Source: Parahalioglobus pacificus (lineage in GTDB: Bacteria; Pseudomonadota; Gammaproteobacteria; Pseudomonadales; Halieaceae). From it: 64,000 bases of DNA. Where the stretch lies: the NCBI RefSeq assembly GCF_014652275.1, contig NZ_BMYM01000001.1, forward strand, positions 744,001-808,000, in the 5' to 3' direction. Below are positions 1 to 8,578 of the stretch, piece after piece. The stretch's first letter is position 1. Every line of letters begins with the position of its first letter. The position numbers were made by a program, and so were the translations under genes. Below the pieces are notes generated by a model. The model was given only the letters and a program-made list of their open reading frames with translations. It was not told the DNA's origin and made no database searches.

Positions 1-83
1 CCGTCCAGATAATCCAGATGGCAGTGGGTCTCGATCAGGGGTGTCGAAAACGTTGGTATGTTCCGTTTGGCTTTTTTGCTCAT
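1..83 (-). CDS. TatD-family metal-dependent hydrolase, N-terminal fragment
   Basis: The first 27 codons are readable leftwards from an ATG at 83 to the window edge. They contain the sequence ETHCHLD, the first metal-binding motif (HxH) of the TatD DNase/amidohydrolase family, preceded by a short lysine-rich leader. TatD proteins are cytoplasmic metal-dependent 3'-5' exonucleases or related hydrolases. Only the N-terminus is present, so the subfamily (TatD, YcfH, YjjV) cannot be decided. The call rests on one motif at the right place. Confidence 0.6.
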   Translation of the reverse strand, partial: MSKKAKRNIPTFSTPLIETHCHLDYLD

Positions 84-154
84 GGTCGCTGACTGTGATT
101 AAGGCAAGTTGCGCGGCGCGAAGTATGCCACAGCGGTATATCTACTGCAGGCGA

Positions 155-1102
155 TTAACCCCGGTGTATGGTACGAACCCGCAGTCCGCGCAGGGTGTCC
201 AGTATCTGTTCCCATAGCCAGTTGTGGAGGGCGGAGTGCGCGGTCCGTTCGTGAGCCACCAGGCGGTACTGCAGCTCGTAACTGGCGCCTTCTGGCACAG
301 GCAGTGCCGCGATGCCGCGGGTTGCCTGTTCGTTTCGCACAAGGTACGCCGGCCCGGGAAGAAAATAGTCGGTGCTGCGCAGCACCTCCAACGCCGTCAA
401 CAAGTGAGAGGTTTCCAGCGACCCCTGTTGCGGGCTTCGCGCACGGATAAACGCCTCTGAGGAGCGCGCAATTTCCAGATGATCCAGGTCTGAGATGTAC
501 AGCCTGATCAGGGGGTAGCTGGCCAGTCGATCCCAGGAAACCTCGCCCTCGGTGAGCGGATGACCCTCCCGCACCAGAATTGCCGGCGGCGAACTCCCCA
601 GGGTTTGCCAGCGATAGGCGGGTGGGTAGGTGGTCTGGGCGATCTGAATGGCGAAATCGAGATTGCCCTGCGCAAGCTGCTCCAGCTGGTTTTCGATGCG
701 GGTGATGGTGCGAATGCTGAGCCGTGGAGCCAGGTCATGCAGCCGCTGAATCAGGGGAGGAAGTAGCGCGACGCCGATGTACTCGGACAGCGCCAGAGTG
801 ATTTCGCCGTCGTAGTCTGCCGGGCTGAAGGCCTCGCCTTTCACCAGGCGGTCTATGCCACCCAGTAGTTCCTGCAGTTCGCCGCGCAGTTCATTGGCTC
901 TTGGGGTGGGCTGTATACCCCGGCCGCTGCGGGTGAACAGGGGGTCGGCGAAGACATCCCGCAAGCGAAGCAGGGTTTTACTCATCGCTGGCTGGGTGAT
1001 GTTCAAGCGATCAGCCGCCCGGGAAACGCTACCTTCTTCTAGTAAAACCTGTAACGATAACAATAGGTTAAGGTCGATTCTTGCGAGATCACGTGTGTCC
1101 AT
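155..1102 (-). CDS. LysR-family transcriptional regulator
   Basis: A 315-residue protein of usual LysR length. Residues about 8-67 form the winged helix-turn-helix (GSVSRAADRLNITQPAMS, followed by the typical DPLFTR segment). Residues about 95-300 form the two-lobed effector-binding domain. The sequence resembles the NodD/LeuO-like branch, whose effectors vary, so the target cannot be read from sequence. It lies between a TatD gene and an intergenic RNA candidate. LysR proteins often control a divergent neighbour, and the divergent transcript here would be the small RNA candidate rather than a protein gene. Confidence 0.9.
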   Translation of the reverse strand: MDTRDLARIDLNLLLSLQVLLEEGSVSRAADRLNITQPAMSKTLLRLRDVFADPLFTRSGRGIQPTPRANELRGELQELLGGIDRLVKGEAFSPADYDGEITLALSEYIGVALLPPLIQRLHDLAPRLSIRTITRIENQLEQLAQGNLDFAIQIAQTTYPPAYRWQTLGSSPPAILVREGHPLTEGEVSWDRLASYPLIRLYISDLDHLEIARSSEAFIRARSPQQGSLETSHLLTALEVLRSTDYFLPGPAYLVRNEQATRGIAALPVPEGASYELQYRLVAHERTAHSALHNWLWEQILDTLRGLRVRTIHRG

Positions 1103-1120
1103 TTGTGCGCCTAAATATAA

Positions 1121-1149
1121 TTATCATTCATGTGTTTCATAAATATAAT
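1121..1149 (+). promoter_or_regulatory. Candidate sigma-70 promoter for a small RNA
   Basis: TTATCA (4 of 6 matches to the -35 consensus) at 1121-1126 and a perfect TATAAT at 1144-1149 are separated by exactly 17 bp. Transcription would start near 1156 and run rightwards, away from the LysR gene, into a region without a coding sequence but with a strong terminator at 1275-1299. The site also lies in the leader of the LysR gene, so a LysR protein bound here could affect both directions. This is a pattern match only. Confidence 0.5.
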
Positions 1150-1155
1150 ACATTT

Positions 1156-1299
1156 GAGGCATATGTTGGGGCTGGTTATAGTTAATCCATCTCGAAACGG
1201 GTCTCTCAGGAGGCCGATGGCGCCAAGCCGCCGTTGATGGGAAACCATCCAGGTCCGAACGAGTGTATTTTGCGAACCCGCCGTCAGGCGGGTTTTTTT
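1156..1299 (+). ncRNA. Candidate structured small RNA, about 140 nt
   Basis: The stretch has a promoter at its left end, a GC-rich terminator at its right end and no credible ORF. Folding by eye gives an outer helix CTCG/CGAG (1191-1194 with 1260-1263), a small internal loop, then CGG/CCG (1198-1200 with 1255-1257). Inside are two hairpins: GGCG/CGCC (1219-1222 with 1229-1232) and GATGG/CCATC (1236-1240 with 1245-1249) closed by a GAAA tetraloop. I do not recognise an Rfam family. The next gene on this strand is 1.9 kb away, so it is unlikely to be a riboswitch leader. Confidence 0.4.
1275..1299 (+). terminator. Rho-independent terminator
   Basis: AACCCGCC and GGCGGGTT form a perfect 8-bp stem with a GTCA loop, and the 3' arm runs into seven T residues at 1293-1299. 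It acts on rightward transcription. Both flanking protein genes run leftwards, so the terminator has no protein gene to serve and instead supports a rightward non-coding transcript. Confidence 0.8.
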
Positions 1300-1374
1300 A
1301 TGCCTGGCTGCCGGGCCTGGCACTCCGTGGCGGGCGGGTGGGGCGAGGGCGCTATCCGCTGCTGAGCCGATGGC

Positions 1375-3078
1375 TCAAGAGGCGCTTTTGAGCTTGGGTA
1401 CGACACTGAGTTGTGGTTTTCCAGCCCTTCGCCTCGTGCCGGCTTTACCACTCTTTGTGGCCGTTGTCTTTTGGGCGCCGGTTGCTTTTGCGGTTCTGCG
1501 GGGTGCCTTACGCTTGGCGGACGCTTTGGCTTTGGTCTTCGCCTTTGTTTTAGCCTTTGCTTGAGTGGCTGCCCTCGCTTTGGAGGGTTTGCGTGCAGCC
1601 CCCGAATTTGCCGCTTTCTTGCGCTTGGAGCCGCCGGCCTTTGCCGCATCCTCTGCGGGCTTGCTGACGGCAGCTTCATACAGCTCGTTGAACGCCTGTT
1701 CCAAACAGTCATGGTACAGCTCGGGGTCGGGCATGATGTCCCGGTCGGCCAGCACCGACAGCGAGATCTTGCCTGAGTAGCTGAATACGAGGTGGAAGAT
1801 TCCCATGCCGGGCGTCAGCACGCCGAGTCCGTAGTAATCCACCATCCGGGCGCCGGTGGAGTAGAGCGGGAAGTTCGGACCGGCCACGTTGGATACAACG
1901 GTCGAGATGTTCATCGGCACGTGCTGTGACAGGTTGTTCCTGGACCATAGACGAGCCGCCCCTTTTGCAATGAAGGGCGTTACCGCGCCGGCGAGTTTCA
2001 GGATATCCACCATTGGGCTGCTCTCGCCCGAGTCTTTGGCTTCCTGAGTTGCTGAGTGAACCGCTTGCAGGCGAGCAATCGGGTCTTTGATGTCAGTATG
2101 CATGGAGGCAAACACGGCCCCCACCTGATTGTTGTCCTCCGAAGCCTCGCGACGTGCGCGCATGTTGAGGGGCATGGAGGCTGCCAATGATCCTGCGATG
2201 CGCTCGCCCTTGGCATCGAGGTAGCGTGAGAGGGCGCCGCCGATAATCGTGAGCGCAACGTCATTGATCGTCACCTTGCCGGCGTCTTTGATGTCCTTGA
2301 AACCCTGCAGTGGGAATTCTGCCGCATCGAACACGCGGTGAGGCCCAACGGGCTTATTGAGAAGAGTCTTGGGTGCCGACATGTCCGGCGCGGGGATCTC
2401 CTCGCGGGCGATGTCGTAGATGTACTTGCCCATGTCTTTGGCATTACTGATGCTGCTTCGCAGCAGGCCCCATGAGTTCTTCACGCCATTGACGGAAGCG
2501 CGGGTTAGCAGCTCCGCCATGCTGGGTTCTGTATCGACGATTCTGGGCTGCGCATCGTCTTCCGGATTATAGACGGGGTCCGGTTCCAGGTCGTGCAGCA
2601 GCGCCATGAATGACGAACCACCCGCACCGTCCACCATCGAATGGTGCATTTTGGTATAGATGGCAAAGCAGCCCGAGGGCAGGTTGGGAATCTTGTCCAG
2701 GCCTTCGATGATGTAGGCCTCCCACAGAGGGCGAGACATATCCAGTGGTCTGGAGTGCAGGCGAGCGACCTGAATGCACAGCTGTCGCCAGTCACCGGGT
2801 TGGGGCAGCGCAATGTGCCGCAGGTGGAACTCAACGTCGAAATTTGCGTCTTTAACCCAGTAGGGTCTGTCAAAGCCACCAGGGACTTCAACAAGGCGGG
2901 TGCGGAACAGTGGGTTGCGATTCAGCCTGCGCTCAAAGTTGGCAATTACCTGTTTGAAGCGAACGAAGCCGCCGGGGGCCGTGGAGGGGTCATAGATACC
3001 CAATCCGCCAATATGCTGCGGTGTATTGGTCTGCTCCAGATTGATAAATGCCGTGTCGAGAACGCCGAGTTGTTTCAT
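1375..3078 (-). CDS. Wax ester synthase / acyl-CoA:diacylglycerol acyltransferase (WS/DGAT) with basic C-terminal tail
   Basis: A bifunctional acyltransferase that joins acyl-CoA to fatty alcohols or diacylglycerol, giving wax esters or triacylglycerol storage lipid at the membrane surface. The catalytic HHSMVDG motif is at residues 145-151 and the second conserved ND motif (INDVAL) follows later. The ATG at 3078 is chosen because GGGGG precedes it by 7 bases; a TTG lies two codons upstream. The family usually ends near residue 460-470. Here about 100 extra residues follow, almost all Lys, Ala, Arg, Thr and Pro with KAKTKAK-type repeats, like histone H1 or AlgP tails. It stands alone, with no adjacent fatty acyl reductase. 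Confidence 0.93.
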   Translation of the reverse strand: MKQLGVLDTAFINLEQTNTPQHIGGLGIYDPSTAPGGFVRFKQVIANFERRLNRNPLFRTRLVEVPGGFDRPYWVKDANFDVEFHLRHIALPQPGDWRQLCIQVARLHSRPLDMSRPLWEAYIIEGLDKIPNLPSGCFAIYTKMHHSMVDGAGGSSFMALLHDLEPDPVYNPEDDAQPRIVDTEPSMAELLTRASVNGVKNSWGLLRSSISNAKDMGKYIYDIAREEIPAPDMSAPKTLLNKPVGPHRVFDAAEFPLQGFKDIKDAGKVTINDVALTIIGGALSRYLDAKGERIAGSLAASMPLNMRARREASEDNNQVGAVFASMHTDIKDPIARLQAVHSATQEAKDSGESSPMVDILKLAGAVTPFIAKGAARLWSRNNLSQHVPMNISTVVSNVAGPNFPLYSTGARMVDYYGLGVLTPGMGIFHLVFSYSGKISLSVLADRDIMPDPELYHDCLEQAFNELYEAAVSKPAEDAAKAGGSKRKKAANSGAARKPSKARAATQAKAKTKAKTKAKASAKRKAPRRTAKATGAQKTTATKSGKAGTRRRAGKPQLSVVPKLKSAS

Positions 3079-3230
3079 CGCCAAACCCCCAGATGATGTC
3101 TAATAACAATAGCAGAAGCGCAGGCGGTGCTGTGGCACCACGCGTCATCAGCGATTTTGTCTTGAGGCTGCACCTGGAGTGATACGACTTTTTATGTGGC
3201 AGCAGCGAGTAAGGGTACCATTGCCGAACC

Positions 3231-4640
3231 ATGAATATGAGCCGGACTATTACCTCTTTGCCTGACTTCCACCTTCGCGGTATGGGATATCACGCTCGCC
3301 TTCTGCTGCTGTTGGTACTGTGGGTGTACGCCGGTAGCAGCAATGCCAGCAGCGCCTACGGCCGCTGGTTTGTTCTTGAGACTGCCAACTCAGACCGAGC
3401 CCCAGTCCAATTGGGAGCGGCGCCGCCGGGTGCAGGCGTGGCGTCTCATCCGGGATCTGAGGTTGAAGGGGACGAGTTGATAGCTGCGTCTGGCGAGGCA
3501 GAGGTTAGCGATGCCGCCTCGCTGTCGCAGCTGGAACAACAGCTCGACGACGCACGCGTGCAGGGGGGGGCTTATTCTCAGGCCCTGGCCGAGCCTTTGG
3601 GTGATCTGGCGCGCTATTACCGTAGCCAGGGAGACTTCGCCGCAGCCTTGAGTCTGTATGGGCAAGCCCTTCACAACCTGCGTGTGAATGAGGGCCTGTA
3701 CAGTGAAGGTCAGGTGCCTCTGGTGCGTGAAATGTTATCGCTGTATCGGGATGCGGGGGAGTACGAATCACTGGATGATCGTTACGATTACTTTTTCCGG
3801 CTCTATGGCAGTGGCCAGCCACCCTATGACGATCTGCGCCTGCGCGCTGTCACTGAGTATTTGCGTTGGCAGCGAGAGGCCTACCTCAGAGGGCTGCGAA
3901 GCAGCGACAGGGATCTGCTGACACTGTTTGAGCGCAACAGCCGGCTGCTGAGACGCAACGATGATGCGCCGCCACTGCCGCCCGAGTGGGAGCAGGCGCT
4001 GGTGCTCAGCCAGATTCAGAATCTGTACGTGCTCGCCCAGGCGGTTGAGCCACTGGTGGTCTACGGCAATGCTTCAAATGTGTTCTCCAATAGCCGGCGC
4101 CTCCCAGGTGCCGGCCCCGATGAACAGCAACAGGACTTTACCCGCACCCGTCTTGAGAATATCGACAGGACTGTGCTGGCGCGCGGACGCCGCTTGATGG
4201 AAGACTTGCTGGCGAAGACGCCGCCGGATCGTGTAAAGCAGCGTGCGTTATTGCTGCGTGAGCTCGGTGACTGGTACCAGTGGCACGAGAGTAGCGAGCG
4301 AGCGATGGACTACTACCAGCAATCGATAGCGCTGCTACAGGGCGCCCAGCGATCTGATCTGGTGGAGCAGTGGTGGGGGCAACCGGTGGAACTTCCGGAC
4401 AGTAATGTGTTTGTTGTGCCCGGCCAGTCTTCAGGCGACAGTCTGCAGGTTGGTATGACGGTGTCGGCCAGCGGTCGCGTCACGGTAGACAGCCTCGCGT
4501 TTAATGGTGCGCCTACAGATAACATCGGGAGCCGGTTGCGCCGCGAGCTGGATAGCACACGGTTTCGACCGGCCTTTGTGAATGGCGAGCCTGTGGCCGC
4601 ACGCATTGCGCGGCGTGATTATCGCGTACAGCAGCGTTAA
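3231..4640 (+). CDS. Exported TPR protein with TonB-C-like terminus
   Basis: 469 residues. A hydrophobic segment near residues 22-38 after a basic stretch looks like a signal peptide or anchor; an in-frame ATG at codon 18 (GMGYHARLL) would give a more standard signal. Residues about 95-380 contain TPR-like helical pairs (for example LGDLARYYRSQGDFAAALSL). The last 70 residues (from GMTVSASGRV, with STRFRPAF) look like the TonB C-terminal/energy-transducer fold used for periplasmic contacts. No enzyme motif is seen. It is divergent from the WS/DGAT gene. The exact role is unknown; periplasmic scaffold is the best guess. Confidence 0.7.
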   Translation: MNMSRTITSLPDFHLRGMGYHARLLLLLVLWVYAGSSNASSAYGRWFVLETANSDRAPVQLGAAPPGAGVASHPGSEVEGDELIAASGEAEVSDAASLSQLEQQLDDARVQGGAYSQALAEPLGDLARYYRSQGDFAAALSLYGQALHNLRVNEGLYSEGQVPLVREMLSLYRDAGEYESLDDRYDYFFRLYGSGQPPYDDLRLRAVTEYLRWQREAYLRGLRSSDRDLLTLFERNSRLLRRNDDAPPLPPEWEQALVLSQIQNLYVLAQAVEPLVVYGNASNVFSNSRRLPGAGPDEQQQDFTRTRLENIDRTVLARGRRLMEDLLAKTPPDRVKQRALLLRELGDWYQWHESSERAMDYYQQSIALLQGAQRSDLVEQWWGQPVELPDSNVFVVPGQSSGDSLQVGMTVSASGRVTVDSLAFNGAPTDNIGSRLRRELDSTRFRPAFVNGEPVAARIARRDYRVQQR

Positions 4641-4680
4641 TACCTCTAGGCCAGCTAATGTTTGCTGTGCCCCGATAGCT

Positions 4681-6000
4681 TCATTTACCCATCAGGTAAT
4701 CAGCCACTGCTTGATACGCGGGTAATGAGGTGGGATCGATATAGGCATTGGCGGATATGGGATAAGTGGCGAAGCGAGCTATCACCATCTCTGCCTTGGG
4801 GTCGATATAAATGGCCTGCCCGTGAATGCCGCGGGCGCTGTAGGCGCCATTCTCATTGTGAAGTGCCCACCACTGGCTACGGTAACTGCCGCCGGGGAGT
4901 GTTGAATACCCCGCACTGGCGAACTTTTCGGGGTCCCCGCCGCCGGCAATGGAGGTCACAACAGCTTCGGGGATGATGCGTTTGCCGTCATACATGCCAC
5001 CTTGCAGCATCATCTGGCCGAAGCGCGCTGCATCGCGCAGCCCCAGACTTAATCCACCTGCAGCCAGGGGCGTGCCCAGGCTGTCCACCATCATGTCTGC
5101 CTCCTGCGCCATGCCCAGAGGCTGCCAGAGACGCTCTTCCAGGTGCTGCAGGAAGTCCTTGCCGCTGGCTCGGGCAATCACCCAGGCCACAACATCAGTG
5201 TTCACGGACTTATAGCGAAACACTTCGCCGTGTTCATTGGCTTTCCTGACGCCCTGCAGGTACTCGTAAAAGTTACGCGCGCCTTTGTAGTCTGCGGGCT
5301 TGGGTGTGGGATCGCCCGCTGCAGCATAGGCCCAGATATCGGCTTTCGGGTCTGCATAGTCTTCGTTGAAGACCAGCGAGGTGGTCATGTCCATGACTTC
5401 GCGCACCGTTGCTGATCCGAAAGCACTGTTGGCGAGTTCGGGAACGTATTGCGTCACCGGCGCGCTGTCATCCAGAGTGCCCTCCGCGATCAGTATCTCT
5501 GCCACGGTGCCGACAAAAGACTTTGTGACTGACATCGCCCCGTGTCTGCCAGCCTGATTCAGGCAGCCGCTGTAGTATTCGTAGACGATGACGCCCTTGT
5601 GCATGATGAGGATGCCGTCCGTGTAATTGGCATCCAGTGACTCACGCCAGGTCATATCGCTGTCTTTTCCAATGGGGGTAAAAGACAGTGATTCTATTGC
5701 CGAATCCGGTGCGCTGGTCATGGCGGAGGAGGGGCCAAGTCCCCGTGAGACTCGCCGGCTAGCCTGCATTTCCCGCAGGTGACAGAAGGTCCAGCGCAAC
5801 TTGGGAAAGCTGAGGTAGTCGCTGGCCGGTGGTGCTATTACGCGATCCGCGGCCGTGGGGAAGCCCGTCATCCAACCCATGGTGCGAGGGTCTGACGCAG
5901 CGGCATCGAGCGCATGGGGTTGGGCGAATGCGCTAGTAGCGATCAAAGTACCGCCCAGCAGTGCGAGGCGTGCAAGGTGAGATGAAAGCGTGGTCATCAT
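4681..6000 (-). CDS. Secreted class C beta-lactamase-like serine hydrolase (NylB type)
   Basis: 439 residues with a signal peptide (about residues 1-26, ending SAFA). The SxxK motif SVTK at 157-160 supplies the nucleophilic serine and lysine, and Tyr263 in FRYKSVN matches the YxN-type general base region. Near the C-terminus HGQAIYIDP resembles 6-aminohexanoate-dimer hydrolase and esterase members of the family. It probably hydrolyses an ester or amide in the periplasm; the substrate is not predictable. The start is supported by AGGAG 7 bases upstream. A 14-bp palindrome lies over the likely -35 region, suggesting repressor control. Confidence 0.85.
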   Translation of the reverse strand: MMTTLSSHLARLALLGGTLIATSAFAQPHALDAAASDPRTMGWMTGFPTAADRVIAPPASDYLSFPKLRWTFCHLREMQASRRVSRGLGPSSAMTSAPDSAIESLSFTPIGKDSDMTWRESLDANYTDGILIMHKGVIVYEYYSGCLNQAGRHGAMSVTKSFVGTVAEILIAEGTLDDSAPVTQYVPELANSAFGSATVREVMDMTTSLVFNEDYADPKADIWAYAAAGDPTPKPADYKGARNFYEYLQGVRKANEHGEVFRYKSVNTDVVAWVIARASGKDFLQHLEERLWQPLGMAQEADMMVDSLGTPLAAGGLSLGLRDAARFGQMMLQGGMYDGKRIIPEAVVTSIAGGGDPEKFASAGYSTLPGGSYRSQWWALHNENGAYSARGIHGQAIYIDPKAEMVIARFATYPISANAYIDPTSLPAYQAVADYLMGK

Positions 6001-6026
6001 TGGTGCGCTCCTGCTGTTATGGTTTC

Positions 6027-6054
6027 AGTATAGGCCCTATGTACCGCGCGGTAC
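6027..6054 (-). promoter_or_regulatory. Promoter with palindromic operator upstream of the serine hydrolase
   Basis: On the minus strand a TATACT -10 element lies at 6032-6027. A perfect 14-bp palindrome GTACCGCGCGGTAC occupies 6041-6054, where the -35 element would sit. Short GC-centred palindromes of this kind are common TetR-family operators (family knowledge). No TetR gene is in the window. Confidence 0.4.
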
Positions 6055-6068
6055 GTTTTCCTCCGGGC

Positions 6069-6506
6069 TCAGAGCAGGCTGCGCGTCAGATAAAAGCTGC
6101 CCACAATCAAACCGCCATTGCTACCGTATCGCAATGCGGTGGGGAATTTACGCCAGGTGATTCCCAGACTGTCGGTTGCGACGACCCCCAGTCCCATGAG
6201 AGCGAAACACGGTGTGAAAACAAACACGGTTTCCAGCCGCAATAGCGAGACGGCCAGGTCATGCGCGGCGCCGCTGACACCAAAGGTCAGAACAATGGCG
6301 AGGAGCAGGGGAAGGTGTGCGCTCAAAGGGCGCATGATGTAGCGCGAGAGGTAGTACCCCCAGATCGGGTTCCAGTGTTGCCAGAACAGCCGAAAAGACG
6401 CGGCACCCAATGAGCGCTTGAGCATGGCCTGCAATGAGCCTGCAGCACCCAGAGGCAAGCCGTTTCGCCGCTTGACGTAGCGTCTCAAGGATAGTGTCTT
6501 GCTCAT
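6069..6506 (-). CDS. Small membrane protein resembling an MBOAT/wax-synthase segment
   Basis: 145 residues. A basic N-terminus is followed by FWQHWNPIWGYYLSRY, three or four hydrophobic helices and a SGAAHDL motif. MBOAT-type acyltransferases have a comparable arrangement: a Trp-rich FW..W segment followed by a helix with a conserved His. The protein is far shorter than full MBOAT enzymes (about 350-500 residues), so it is either a distinct short family or a relic. It lies 68 bp upstream of the serine hydrolase gene in the same orientation and could share its control. Function is inferred from motif resemblance only. Confidence 0.45.
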   Translation of the reverse strand: MSKTLSLRRYVKRRNGLPLGAAGSLQAMLKRSLGAASFRLFWQHWNPIWGYYLSRYIMRPLSAHLPLLLAIVLTFGVSGAAHDLAVSLLRLETVFVFTPCFALMGLGVVATDSLGITWRKFPTALRYGSNGGLIVGSFYLTRSLL

Positions 6507-6621
6507 CCAGCCTGAATCCGATCAATGAACCCGCACACCGACCGCAGCGGCCGGAGAGTAGCGTTGGCTCTCATCATACTGGTGGAGCGCGCTTGCGGTA
6601 GTCCGTTGGGAGATAGTTTTA

Positions 6622-6639
6622 GATATGTTATAACGTATC
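6622..6639. promoter_or_regulatory. Zur (zinc uptake regulator) box
   Basis: GATATGTTATAACGTATC is an 18-bp inverted repeat with one mismatched base pair. It agrees with the GTTATAAC core of proteobacterial Zur operators. It sits 28 bp before the start of a COG0523 GTPase gene followed by DUF1826, a pair known from Zur regulons, so sequence and context agree. Confidence 0.75.
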
Positions 6640-6666
6640 TATTAAATTCCAATCGGTAGCCGTCTG

Positions 6667-7878
6667 ATGCAAAGCCAACCCACACCCCACCTACCCGTTA
6701 CTGTGCTGTCTGGATTTCTCGGCGCAGGGAAGACCACTGTCCTTAGCCACGTGCTGAATAACCGTGAGGGCAAGAAGGTCGCGGTGATCGTCAATGACAT
6801 GAGTGAGATCAACATCGACTCAGAGATCATCCGGAATGACGTAGAGCTAAGTCGTAGTGAAGAAAAGCTGGTAGAGATGAGCAACGGCTGCATCTGCTGC
6901 ACATTGCGGGAAGATTTACTGGAGGAGGTGAACGCGTTGGCACGTGACGGGCGGTTCGACTACTTGCTGATCGAGTCGACCGGAATATCAGAGCCCCTGC
7001 CTGTCGCCGAAACTTTCACTTTCGCCGACGAAGACGGCGTATCCCTGTCAGACGTTGCCACCCTGGATACCATGGTGACGGTCGTCGATGCGGTAAATTT
7101 TCTAACGGATTATGACGCGGCCTTGTCACTGCAGGATAAGGGTGAATCTCTGGGTGAGGACGATCAACGCAATATCGCCGACTTGCTGGTTGATCAAGTG
7201 GAATTTGCTGATGTGATCCTTATTAGCAAAACCGATCTGGCCTCGGAAGCAGATATTGAACGCTTAACCGCCATTTTGCGTGCCTTGAACACTGATGCGG
7301 ATATTATTCCGATCGAGAAAGGCAAGGTCGATATTGACGCCATCCTGAATACGCGGAGGTTTGATTTCAGCCGTGCACAGCAAGCGCCGGGCTGGCTGAA
7401 AGAGATGCGCGGCGAGCATGTGCCGGAGTCTGAAGAGTACGGTATCGGAAGTTTCAGTTATGAGGCGCGTCGGCCGTTTCATCCCGCCAAATTCTTCCAG
7501 TTCCTGCACTCCATCGAGGACTATGGCAAACCATTGCGATCGAAAGGCTACTTCTGGTTGGCCTCCCGGCCACAGTTTGCAGGCCAGTGGAGTCAGGCGG
7601 GCGGTATTGCCCATTATGGCTTTGCGGGCATGTTCTGGAAGGCGACTCCCCGCAGCAATTGGCCCCAGGACGAGCAGTGGCTGCAGTCCATTCAGGAAAA
7701 CTGGGTAGAACCTTTCGGTGATATGCGTCAGGAACTGGTGTTCATTGGTCAGAATCTCGATCAGGAGAAAATTACTCGGGCACTGGATGCTTGCTTGTTG
7801 AGTGAAGACGAAGTTTTACGCGGTAAGGAATACTGGTATTCGCTGGAAGACCCCTTCCCGGAATGGCAGGCACCCTGA
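6667..7878 (+). CDS. COG0523 (CobW/ZigA-type) zinc-responsive GTPase metallochaperone
   Basis: 403 residues. The P-loop GFLGAGKTT is at 16-24, the metal-binding CICC motif at 75-78, and the guanine-recognition SKTD follows near residue 185. The second half is the CobW C-terminal domain. COG0523 proteins are cytoplasmic GTPases that bind Zn2+ or other metals and deliver them to client proteins. The Zur box at 6622-6639 implies induction under zinc starvation, which fits the ZigA/YeiR-like rather than the cobalamin (CobW) role. The downstream DUF1826 gene overlaps its stop codon, so the two are co-translated. Confidence 0.92.
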   Translation: MQSQPTPHLPVTVLSGFLGAGKTTVLSHVLNNREGKKVAVIVNDMSEINIDSEIIRNDVELSRSEEKLVEMSNGCICCTLREDLLEEVNALARDGRFDYLLIESTGISEPLPVAETFTFADEDGVSLSDVATLDTMVTVVDAVNFLTDYDAALSLQDKGESLGEDDQRNIADLLVDQVEFADVILISKTDLASEADIERLTAILRALNTDADIIPIEKGKVDIDAILNTRRFDFSRAQQAPGWLKEMRGEHVPESEEYGIGSFSYEARRPFHPAKFFQFLHSIEDYGKPLRSKGYFWLASRPQFAGQWSQAGGIAHYGFAGMFWKATPRSNWPQDEQWLQSIQENWVEPFGDMRQELVFIGQNLDQEKITRALDACLLSEDEVLRGKEYWYSLEDPFPEWQAP

Positions 7879-8564
7879 TGAGCGCAACCGTGACAGCGGC
7901 AGCGACAGCGAGCGACGAATACAAGGCAACAACGAAGCTGCGTGGTCTGGCGCGAGCCAGCGTCAACCCGACCGACCTGAGTGATATCTATCGCAGCGAT
8001 ACCAATATCGCGGTTTGGCAGCGGCAGCTGCCATGTCCAGTGCAGCAGGAAGTGGCTGCATTGCTCGCTGGCAGTGCACCGTGTGAAGTGTCTCTAACAA
8101 CATCGCCAGAGCGTTTGAGAGCGGCGCTAGGCATCGCGCTACCGGGAGCGCAGATAGACGCTTTGGTTGACGATATTGCCGAGCTGGTGGAAATGTATAC
8201 CTGCCTGTTCGAGTGGGATTGTGTCGGGCTGCGCCTTACGGCGTTAACGCGCGCAATGTGCCCGCGTTTTCACGTGGATCACGTGCCCTGCAGGATTGTC
8301 ACCACCTATCAGGGGCAAGCTACACAGTGGCTGAAACATCAAGTGGTGAATCGCGAGAGGTTGGGGCGCGGTAGCGAGGGCAAACCTGATGACGTTTCCG
8401 GGCTCTACGCCGCAGCTTCGGCGATTGAGCAACTTGCAGCCGGTGATGTCGCACTCCTAAAGGGAGAGCGCTGGCTTGGCAATGAAGGTGCAGGACTTGT
8501 TCACCGTTCCCCAGCATTGGAAGATGGTGAACGCCGACTGTTGCTCACCCTTGATATGGCCTGA
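7878..8564 (+). CDS. DUF1826 protein, Zur-regulon partner
   Basis: 228 residues from an ATG that overlaps the stop of the preceding GTPase gene (TGATG), the arrangement expected for translational coupling; an in-frame ATG five codons upstream is less likely. The conserved His/Cys cluster MCPRFHVDHVPCR and the later VHRSPA segment are characteristic of DUF1826 and could bind metal. The family's function is unknown, but it repeatedly accompanies COG0523 GTPases under Zur control. A role in zinc sparing or distribution is inferred from that context. Confidence 0.8.
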   Translation: MSATVTAAATASDEYKATTKLRGLARASVNPTDLSDIYRSDTNIAVWQRQLPCPVQQEVAALLAGSAPCEVSLTTSPERLRAALGIALPGAQIDALVDDIAELVEMYTCLFEWDCVGLRLTALTRAMCPRFHVDHVPCRIVTTYQGQATQWLKHQVVNRERLGRGSEGKPDDVSGLYAAASAIEQLAAGDVALLKGERWLGNEGAGLVHRSPALEDGERRLLLTLDMA

Positions 8565-8578
8565 ACACTGCGCGAGAT

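Noticed and set aside
109-450. A 113-codon rightward open frame at the left end
   Set aside because: It overlaps the LysR gene in antisense, is rich in Arg/Pro/Ala and lacks a ribosome-binding site.
1191-1263. Considered as 4.5S RNA, 6S RNA, or a glycine, fluoride or c-di-GMP riboswitch
   Set aside because: The conserved cores of those families are not present, and no coding gene lies close downstream on the same strand.
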